From the NCBI GenBank assembly GCA_002256055.1, contig NKIE01000063.1, positions 1-5,108 of the forward strand: a stretch of 5,108 nt of DNA. Direction: 5' to 3'. Under the pieces are notes generated by a model. The model worked only from the letters and a program-made list of their open reading frames with translations. It was not told the origin of the DNA and made no database searches. The first letter of the stretch is position 1. Each line of letters starts with the position of its first letter. Both the position numbers and the translations under genes were made by a program. Positions 1 through 5,108 of this stretch are shown here, one piece after another. This stretch comes from Pseudomonas sp. PGPPP3. Its GTDB lineage: Bacteria > Pseudomonadota > Gammaproteobacteria > Pseudomonadales > Pseudomonadaceae.

Positions 1-514
1 CCGAGAGTTTCAAGGGATTGATCGAGCGCCGCTGCAGGGCACCATTGGGGACATCCTTGAAGATGTCGACATTACGCCCCGCCACCTGCAGGCCTGCATT
101 GGCACAGGCAGCATCCAGGCTGTAGAAGGCCAGCGAAGCCTTCAGTGCATTGAAGTCGTCCGGTACTTCACGCACGGTAAGCAGATTCAAGCCCTGCTGC
201 GTGGTGATACCGACCACCGTAGCGAACTCGCCGGGCGCCACACTGATATCCAGTTGCTGCGTTTGGTCGGCCTGTTTGAGGGTACCCTTGATCGGTTTAC
301 CAGCCGGCACAGTGAGAAAATCGGAAGCGCGCGCGTCACCTTCAAGACGCAGGCTGGCACCGTTGGCGGCACTGAGTTCCAGCGCTGACTCACCCGCATT
401 AAAGAAGCGCAGGAAAGCAGAATCTTCGCTGGGACCGGTGGGATACAAGGGAATTTCGGCAGCCTGCAACAGCGTTACCGGCAGCAAGGCAAGCAAACTA
501 AGCCATGCACGCAT
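1..514 (-). CDS. wssG: AlgF-like periplasmic acetylation protein WssG, C-terminus missing (partial)
   Basis: The first 171 codons are visible; AlgF has about 216 residues, so roughly 45 are cut off at the left edge. My translation begins MRAWLSLLALLPVTLLQAAE, a clear signal peptide with a probable cleavage after Ala18 or Ala19. The mature part starts IPLYPTGPSEDSAFLRFFNA, which matches the AlgF opening (LY..P..S.F.R.yNA). Further on, DAACANAGLQVAG, IFKDVPNGALQRRS and INPLKLS resemble the conserved C-terminal part of AlgF. AlgF is a periplasmic protein needed for alginate O-acetylation, and WssG is its counterpart for cellulose. The ATG at 512-514 shares its A with the TGA of the preceding gene, and AAGGAG lies 7 bases upstream, which points to translational coupling. 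The expected next genes, an AlgI-like membrane O-acyltransferase and an AlgJ-like protein, would lie beyond position 1. The family call rests on motif recall, not a search. Confidence 0.85.
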   Translation of the reverse strand, partial: MRAWLSLLALLPVTLLQAAEIPLYPTGPSEDSAFLRFFNAGESALELSAANGASLRLEGDARASDFLTVPAGKPIKGTLKQADQTQQLDISVAPGEFATVVGITTQQGLNLLTVREVPDDFNALKASLAFYSLDAACANAGLQVAGRNVDIFKDVPNGALQRRSINPLKLS

Positions 515-1173
515 CACTTGGCTCCTTTGAGGTTGGCAGCTGGCAGCTTGGCCATCGCATCGGCAATCGCGCTGCCCCAGGCCTTGTAACCGGCAACCGT
601 GAAGTGCTGGCCGTCGGTGGTGGTCCACTGACCAGGCTTGGACATTTTCAGCGAATCAACATAAGTGCATGGCGCCACGTTGGCAGCCAGGAACTGCGAC
701 ATGAACTGGGTGCGCGGGTCGTTCTTTTTATACTTGCCACCAACCTTGCCCCAGGCCGGGCCAACCCACACACACTTGGTGCCCGTTTCGGCAATGGCCT
801 TGGTCAAGTTGGTCACACTTTGCCAGGCCCAGGCTTTGGGGAAAGCCGGTTTGTCGTAAGAAGCCATGGTGTCGCCGATAACCAGCACGACGACATCAGG
901 CTTGTTCTGCGCAATCAATTGCTTGATCGGCGTGGTGGTAGCGCCGCTACCTTTGAGCAGCAGCTTACCGGTGTTGTCCTGTACCGCGCCGCAATCGACT
1001 TTCTTGGTGATCAGCCAGTCGGCCGCGCTGGCACCGCAGGCACCGATGGAATGCACCTTGGCACCTTTGGCAACCAGCGCCGCATTCAGCGGTTCAGTGA
1101 GGTGGTTGGCCAGGCTCATATGGCTCTCGCCCAAAACCATGAGGGTCAGACCAGCAAGTACGGAAGAAGACAT
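514..1173 (-). CDS. wssF: WssF-like SGNH-fold protein, copy B (tandem paralogue with GESH block I)
   Basis: This 219-residue protein is a paralogue of the gene just upstream, with about 55-60% identity by eye along its whole length. It keeps HSIGACGAS (41-49), ATTTPI (78-83), VIGDTMASYDKP, TGTKC, NVAPCTYVDSLK and TTDGQH (Asp187, His190). The four cysteines align with those of copy A (46, 61, 134, 169). Block I is GESH (15-18) in place of GDSH: Ser17 is kept and Asp16 becomes Glu. Block III again has GDT where Asn is usual. The two copies differ most at 55-76 and at the C-terminus. The start is well fixed: an in-frame TGA lies at 1189-1191 and AGGA sits 8 bases before the ATG. No upstream extension with a signal peptide is therefore possible. 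The stop overlaps the wssG start by one base. The role is presumably in polymer acetylation, as a partner or variant of copy A. The gene is intact, with no sign of decay. The wssF symbol is given by homology only; this second copy may deserve its own name. Confidence 0.84.
   Translation of the reverse strand: MSSSVLAGLTLMVLGESHMSLANHLTEPLNAALVAKGAKVHSIGACGASAADWLITKKVDCGAVQDNTGKLLLKGSGATTTPIKQLIAQNKPDVVVLVIGDTMASYDKPAFPKAWAWQSVTNLTKAIAETGTKCVWVGPAWGKVGGKYKKNDPRTQFMSQFLAANVAPCTYVDSLKMSKPGQWTTTDGQHFTVAGYKAWGSAIADAMAKLPAANLKGAK
522..527 (-). promoter_or_regulatory. Ribosome binding site of wssG, inside the 3' end of wssF copy B
   Basis: The minus strand reads AAGGAG, 7 bases before the ATG at 514. 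It is the strongest Shine-Dalgarno sequence in the window and lies in codons for the last residues (LKGAK) of copy B. With the one-base TGATG overlap it suggests that wssG is translated in coupling with copy B. Confidence 0.7.
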
Positions 1174-1181
1174 CGGAGGAT

Positions 1182-1185
1182 TCCT
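1182..1185 (-). promoter_or_regulatory. Ribosome binding site of wssF copy B
   Basis: The minus strand reads AGGA, 8 bases before the ATG at 1173. Together with the in-frame TGA at 1189-1191, it leaves no alternative upstream start for copy B. Confidence 0.55.
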
Positions 1186-1222
1186 GAATCAGTTCAATGC
1201 GAAAAATGGATTAGTACTTGAA

Positions 1223-1879
1223 TTACTTAGCAGCGTTTTTAGCCACGCCTTCCAGGGCACCACTGATGGCAGTGCCCCATTTCTGGTAGCCCTGGGCATT
1301 CAGATGCTGACCGTCGGTAGTGGCCCACTGGCCTGGCTGGGAGAACTTCAGCGAGTCGACATAGCTGCAAGGCGCCACATTGCTCGCAAGAAACGCCGAC
1401 ATCTGTTTGACCTTGGCGTATGTCTTGCCGTACTTGCCGCCCTCGGTGCCCCAGTTCGGCCCGACCCAGGCACACTTAGTGCCCGTCGCAGCAATAGCCT
1501 TGGTCAGGCTGGAGGTTTGCTGCCAGATCCACGCCTTGGGGAAGGACGGCTTGTCATAGCCGGCCATGGTGTCACCAATCACGATCAACACCAGATCCGG
1601 TTTGTCCTTGGCGATAAGCTCCTGGATCGGTGTGGTGGTTGCCTTGCCACGCAGCACCACAGCTGGCGCTTTGCCACGCCGCTCCGCGGCACCGCAAGCG
1701 CCACCAGGGGTTGCCTTCAACCAGTCGCCCGCATTGGCGCCACAGATGCCGATGGAGTGGACATTGGCACCCTTGCGAGTCAGGTCGTCGTGCAACCCGC
1801 CGATCAGGTAGTTAGGGGTCGCCATGTGACTGTCGCCGATGATCAGGATGGACAAACCGGCAAGCAATGAAGAAGCCAT
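1223..1879 (-). CDS. wssF: WssF-like SGNH-fold protein, copy A (cellulose acetylation accessory)
   Basis: This 218-residue protein is of the SGNH/GDSL hydrolase type. Block I is GDSH at 15-18 (Ser17 the likely nucleophile), directly after the first strand LSILIIG. Block II is around HSIGICGANAGDWL (41-54). Block III reads IGDTMAGYD (101-109), with Thr where SGNH enzymes usually have Asn. Block V is TTDGQH, with Asp189 and His192. Four cysteines are at 46, 62, 136 and 171. WssF in the Pseudomonas wss operon has about this length and follows the bcsC homologue. It is thought to help supply or present acyl groups for cellulose acetylation; its biochemistry is not settled to my knowledge. I chose the ATG at 1879, 7 bases after AAGG, over an in-frame TTG at 1882 that lies only 4 bases from it. 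The start leaves only eight residues before the first strand, so there is no normal signal peptide. This copy sits next to bcsC and keeps the canonical GDS, so it is probably the original wssF. Confidence 0.87.
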   Translation of the reverse strand: MASSLLAGLSILIIGDSHMATPNYLIGGLHDDLTRKGANVHSIGICGANAGDWLKATPGGACGAAERRGKAPAVVLRGKATTTPIQELIAKDKPDLVLIVIGDTMAGYDKPSFPKAWIWQQTSSLTKAIAATGTKCAWVGPNWGTEGGKYGKTYAKVKQMSAFLASNVAPCSYVDSLKFSQPGQWATTDGQHLNAQGYQKWGTAISGALEGVAKNAAK

Positions 1880-1884
1880 CAAAA

Positions 1885-1890
1885 CACCTT
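1885..1890 (-). promoter_or_regulatory. Ribosome binding site of wssF copy A
   Basis: The minus strand reads AAGGTG here. The AAGG part ends 7 bases before the ATG at 1879 but only 4 bases before the in-frame TTG at 1882, which decides for the ATG. The site overlaps the last base of the bcsC stop codon, so ribosomes ending bcsC finish right on it. Confidence 0.6.
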
Positions 1891-4800
1891 CAGTTAGCGT
1901 AAGGGGATTGGTAAGGAGAAACGGGTAAATCCAGCGGCCCGGTCATGTCCTCGAACATGTAGCGCATGTACAGCCCACCGTTCCATTGGCGATAGTCTTG
2001 GGCGTTGTCGATGCCCGCATGGCCACCCACGAAGAAATTGCTGCCCAGGCGGTACTCCGCGGCGCCGGACAGGTTGTAGCCGATACCGGTATCGCTTGAG
2101 CCCTCGTAAACAGCCTCGCGGCCCAGCGCTTTGCTGGCGCCGGCTTGCAATGCCGCATCCCCTGGATGGATTGTCTGTACACCAACCGAGCCCTTGAGTT
2201 GGAAGCTCAGGCGGTCATAGCGCTGGGCCCAGGTGACCGGAACACCAATGGCAAAGAAGGTCTGCGGACTGAAGTAACCGCCATGGCCGTAGGTGAAGTA
2301 GCCCTGGTTTTCCTGATAACCGACACCCAGCAGGTTAAGGCCGACGGTCGACTGAGTGTGCTCATCGTTCTGCAGGTACCAGTAGACTCCCGTACCCAGT
2401 TCGGCGCGGTCGTTATCCTCAACATTCTCGCCCAGCAGTCGGTGCATGCCGCCGTAGGCATAGGCACCGACTTCACGATTGTCGTAACTCAACTGGGCGC
2501 GACCACCATTGGCGGTCACCCCACCCCACTTTTGCCACGTGCGTTCATCCTCGGCACCCGCAAAGGACAGCAGGCTGTCTGTGACCGCGCGACGTGACAG
2601 CTTGGCGTTCCAGTGCAGGTCAGAGTTACCGGCGAAGCTACGCTCCAGACTGACACCGCCTACCCCGGTGCTGTACAGAAAGCCCTGCGGCGTGGTGCCA
2701 AGGTCGGCCTTCAAGCCTGCTGGCTGATGCTCAAAAGCCAGCGCCAGACCCACTCCGGAATCTTTTTGCGAACCTGGCGACATGCCCGGTTTGGCAAGCG
2801 TTGCAGCAGGCCCGCCACCAAAGCGATCACGGGCCTCGGCGCCAACACTGCCAGCATTCAGCGACACGGGCGTAACGCGCACCGCCAGGCGACTGTCACC
2901 TACCGGCATACTGGCCTCAAAGGGCGTCTGGATATCGGTCAGCTTGCTCAAGCCTGACTCGCTGTCATTACTGCGCACCGTCATGCCCTGCACCAGGTAA
3001 GGACTGCGCTGCTGCAAAATATCGTCAAGGGCACGAGCGGCTTCGCTCATGCCGGCACGCTGATCAACCTCATCGCCATCGGCAAGCACGGCGAACGGAT
3101 TACTGGCCACTTGCGTTTCAGCAGGTGCAGCACTGCTGTAGACATTGATCGGCAAGCTGTTTTGACTCAGTGCTGGAGCCGAGCGTGGCGCCGCTTGATC
3201 AACCGGTAGCGGGACCAGATCCATGCTGCGCGGCTGCAAGGCAGCCTGAGCCACCGGCAAAGTCTGCACCGGCTGCGGGATTGTGGCCTGAACGGTGGAC
3301 GCAGAACCGATACCGGCAAACGGATTGCTCGGCACCTCGGTCGGTTTAGCGTTGGCGGCATAAACCGGGGTTTTCTCGAGTTTCTCTTGCGCGACAACCT
3401 TGCCGAGCAGTTCGGCAGCAGTACCCGTACGGCCCAGGTAGCGATAGACACGAGCGGCGGTAGTCAGGATTTCGACATCATTGGGTGCCAGACGCAGGGC
3501 TTTTTCCAGCGCTTCCTCGGCATAAGCATTTTCGGCCTCTTGGGCGGCCATATCGGCAGCACCAACCTGCAGCCCGGCATCATCCGGGTGGCGCCGCAGC
3601 AGCGGCTTAAACAGCTCAAGAGCCTTGCTGGTATTGCCATTGGCGCCGTACATACGCGCCAGTGCAGAGACGGCCAAAGGGTCTTGCGGACGCTGAGCCA
3701 GAGCCGGAGCCAGAGTTTCATACGCGGCGGCCAACTCACCACGCTGACGCAACTGTTCGGCCTGACGCACCCGATAGAAGAACAGCAGATCGTCATATTG
3801 CTGGCGTTGCTCGACGCTCATGCTGCGCCCTTGCAGGTCACGCAAAATGCCAGCAACTTCAACATCCTGTTCGGCGGCCAGCAGCACGTTGGCATAGCTC
3901 AGGGTCAATGACAGGTCAGCCTTGGGGCTGCGCGCAAGCAGATCGCGCATGATGACAATGGCGCGCTGCGGATCACCCGCGTCAGCATAGGCGGCGGCAA
4001 ACGCGGAAAGTCGCGCGGGTTTACCTTGTGCCTGGGGCTCGATGCGGCGCAGTAAAGCGCGCGCATCGGCTTTTTGACCACTACGGCTAAAGGCGTTGAT
4101 CCGTTGCAACTGGAGGTTGAAGTCCACCTCAGCAACCAGGCGGTTAACGTCAGCATTACGTGCATCACGGGGGATGCGCGCAAGGGTGGCCTGAGCCTTT
4201 TCCCACTCATTCAACTGAATGGACAGCAAACCGTCCATCAAGCTGCGGGCCTCGGCTACCGCGCCCAAGTCAACATACAAGCGCGCCAGTGAAAAGCGCG
4301 CCCAGGCGTTATTGGGATCATCACGCAGGGCTGCTTCAAGCGCCTGACGCATACCTTGAGTGTCGCCACGCTTCTCGGCGGCACGTGCCCGTTGCAGGGC
4401 CTGATCGGCCCGCAACTGACCCAGCCCGCCGAGTTTTTCACGCTCAGCAATAGGCATGCGTTCAAGCATACGCAGGGCCTCATCAGGTTTGCCCTGCTCG
4501 CCCAGCACCTGGGCGAGTCCGCGCAATGCGCGAGCCTCCTGAGTACGCAGTGTCAGCGCCTGGCGATAACCCGCCTCAGCGGCAGGCAACTCGCCCTGCT
4601 GGGTTTGAAGCTCTGCGAGCGCCAGCAGCGCTTCGCTGTCCTTGGGTTTTAAGCGCCGCGCCTGCTCCAGTTGCTGGCGGGCATTGGCAATTTGGTTGCG
4701 GTCCTGACTGTCGCGCGCCTGCTGTAGCAGCGACCAGTAACGCACATCGTCCAACGCGCTTTGCCAGGCACGACCGCCGCCCTGTCTGACGGCCCGGGTC

Positions 4801-5108
4801 AGCAGTAACTCGGCATCGTTGTACCGCTCCTGACGCTGACGCAGGATACCCATACTGCCCAAGCCATCGGCGGCGTTGGGGTGCGCCTTCAGGTAAGCGG
4901 TTAGCTCACGCTCGGCCACATCCAGATCACCTTGCTCTAGTGCTTTCAAGCCACGCGCCAAAACAGGATCGCGCTGCCATGTAACAGCGTCGCCGCTTGG
5001 CTGGGTTCGGCCCTTACGTAGCAGTGTACGAATTTCTTCGTCATCAGGATGGCTGCGCAAAAACTGCTCGAATAACGCTTGCTGGGCGGGCTTGGGCGGG
5101 CCCATCCA
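1890..5108 (-). CDS. bcsC: Cellulose export outer-membrane protein BcsC/WssE, N-terminus missing (partial)
   Basis: This is the outer-membrane porin of the bacterial cellulose synthase complex, which scaffolds the periplasm and lets the glucan leave the cell. About 1072 residues are visible; the numbering here starts at the methionine at 5105. Residues 45-575 are TPR-like helical repeats, with signatures such as GDLDVAERELTAYLKAHPNA and ALRLAPNDVEI. Residues 575-690 are a Pro/Ala/Gln-rich linker. From about 699 the BcsC C-terminal domain begins with the typical SPYLVQGMTVR and GLSKLTDIQTPFEAS stretches. It continues as amphipathic barrel strands to YMRYMF (1046-1051) and ends in a 20-residue tail. 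No signal peptide is present and the frame stays open to the window edge, so the methionine at 5105 is almost certainly internal. E. coli BcsC has about 1157 residues, so the signal peptide and first repeats probably lie outside. The stop is 10 bp before the first wssF-like gene, whose ribosome binding site touches it. The family call is firm; the exact start cannot be seen. Confidence 0.95.
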   Translation of the reverse strand, partial: WMGPPKPAQQALFEQFLRSHPDDEEIRTLLRKGRTQPSGDAVTWQRDPVLARGLKALEQGDLDVAERELTAYLKAHPNAADGLGSMGILRQRQERYNDAELLLTRAVRQGGGRAWQSALDDVRYWSLLQQARDSQDRNQIANARQQLEQARRLKPKDSEALLALAELQTQQGELPAAEAGYRQALTLRTQEARALRGLAQVLGEQGKPDEALRMLERMPIAEREKLGGLGQLRADQALQRARAAEKRGDTQGMRQALEAALRDDPNNAWARFSLARLYVDLGAVAEARSLMDGLLSIQLNEWEKAQATLARIPRDARNADVNRLVAEVDFNLQLQRINAFSRSGQKADARALLRRIEPQAQGKPARLSAFAAAYADAGDPQRAIVIMRDLLARSPKADLSLTLSYANVLLAAEQDVEVAGILRDLQGRSMSVEQRQQYDDLLFFYRVRQAEQLRQRGELAAAYETLAPALAQRPQDPLAVSALARMYGANGNTSKALELFKPLLRRHPDDAGLQVGAADMAAQEAENAYAEEALEKALRLAPNDVEILTTAARVYRYLGRTGTAAELLGKVVAQEKLEKTPVYAANAKPTEVPSNPFAGIGSASTVQATIPQPVQTLPVAQAALQPRSMDLVPLPVDQAAPRSAPALSQNSLPINVYSSAAPAETQVASNPFAVLADGDEVDQRAGMSEAARALDDILQQRSPYLVQGMTVRSNDSESGLSKLTDIQTPFEASMPVGDSRLAVRVTPVSLNAGSVGAEARDRFGGGPAATLAKPGMSPGSQKDSGVGLALAFEHQPAGLKADLGTTPQGFLYSTGVGGVSLERSFAGNSDLHWNAKLSRRAVTDSLLSFAGAEDERTWQKWGGVTANGGRAQLSYDNREVGAYAYGGMHRLLGENVEDNDRAELGTGVYWYLQNDEHTQSTVGLNLLGVGYQENQGYFTYGHGGYFSPQTFFAIGVPVTWAQRYDRLSFQLKGSVGVQTIHPGDAALQAGASKALGREAVYEGSSDTGIGYNLSGAAEYRLGSNFFVGGHAGIDNAQDYRQWNGGLYMRYMFEDMTGPLDLPVSPYQSPYAN

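Larger units (their letters stand above)
514..1879 (-). repeat. Tandem gene duplication of the wssF-like unit
   Basis: Two full-length homologous genes lie in direct orientation, separated by 49 bp (1174-1222). They share every SGNH block, the four cysteines and long runs such as GDTMA-YDKP and NVAPC-YVDSLK. At DNA level the similarity is broken up by many third-position changes, so this is an old, diverged duplication, not an assembly repeat. The 49-bp spacer holds only the ribosome binding site of copy B; I see no terminator or promoter in it. Confidence 0.85.

Noticed and set aside
150..530. Plus-strand open frame of 126 codons over the wssG region
   Set aside because: The minus strand here encodes an AlgF-like protein with a signal peptide, a strong ribosome binding site and an overlap with the preceding stop. 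The plus-strand product is rich in Ser, Pro and Arg with no recognisable motif.
1179..1190. Possible small hairpin (GATT/AATC arms, minus strand) holding the AGGA site of copy B in its loop
   Set aside because: The stem has only four base pairs, which is too short to be stable or to argue for translational control.
1174..1222. Possible terminator or internal promoter in the 49-bp spacer between the wssF copies
   Set aside because: There is no GC-rich hairpin followed by a T run and no convincing -35/-10 pair at proper spacing on the minus strand.
505..1870. Long plus-strand open frames (505-1221 and 866-1870) opposite the two wssF-like genes, coding for proteins that seem to contain an internal repeat
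   Set aside because: They are antisense shadows. The minus strand carries the SGNH motifs, conserved cysteines and ribosome binding sites in both copies. The apparent repeat in the plus-strand translations only reflects the paralogy of the minus-strand genes, and the 866-1870 frame runs through the intergenic spacer between them.
1880..1882. TTG at 1882 as the start of wssF copy A, giving 219 residues
   Set aside because: It lies only 4 bases after AAGG, while the adjacent ATG at 1879 is at 7 bases, and ATG is the stronger codon.
2145..4789. Numerous shorter open frames on both strands within bcsC
   Set aside because: They are explained by the lack of stop codons in GC-rich coding DNA. The single minus-strand frame across the whole region is a coherent BcsC protein with TPR repeats and barrel.
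5103..5105. ATG at 5105 as the true start of bcsC
   Set aside because: The frame is open upstream to the window edge, no signal peptide follows this methionine, and the sequence begins in the middle of a TPR-like region. An outer-membrane protein needs a signal peptide, so the start must lie outside.

Overview
The window reads as part of a Pseudomonas-type operon for acetylated cellulose (wss/bcs type). All supported genes lie on the minus strand and run head to tail from the right edge to the left edge. The genus is inferred from three things: the gene order (BcsC, then WssF-like, then AlgF-like protein), moderately GC-rich codon usage, and the form of the BcsC and AlgF-like proteins. No taxonomic marker is present.

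In transcription order: (1) positions 5108-1890 hold most of bcsC (wssE), the outer-membrane cellulose export porin. It has a long TPR periplasmic part, a Pro/Ala-rich linker and a C-terminal beta-barrel, and its N-terminus lies outside the window. (2) Positions 1879-1223 hold a WssF-like SGNH-fold protein with GDSH and DGQH motifs. (3) Positions 1173-514 hold a second, diverged copy of the same protein (about 55-60% identical by eye), in which the GDSH motif has become GESH. (4) Positions 514-1 hold an AlgF-like WssG precursor, overlapping the previous stop codon by one base and cut off at the left edge. The genes are 10 bp apart, 49 bp apart and overlapping by 1 bp, each has a Shine-Dalgarno sequence, and no terminator is visible between them. 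They therefore look like one transcript.

The likely joint role is as follows. BcsC passes the glucan through the outer membrane. The WssF and WssG proteins belong to the accessory set that puts acetyl groups on the polymer in the periplasm, by analogy with alginate acetylation by AlgF/I/J/X. The membrane acyltransferase (AlgI-like WssH) and AlgJ-like WssI would be expected just beyond the left edge but cannot be seen here.

The most unusual point is the tandem pair of WssF-like genes, since the operon I know (P. fluorescens SBW25 wssA-J) has one wssF. The two copies differ at the catalytic-serine block. Neither has room for a cleavable signal peptide ahead of the nucleophile, although both keep four aligned cysteines.
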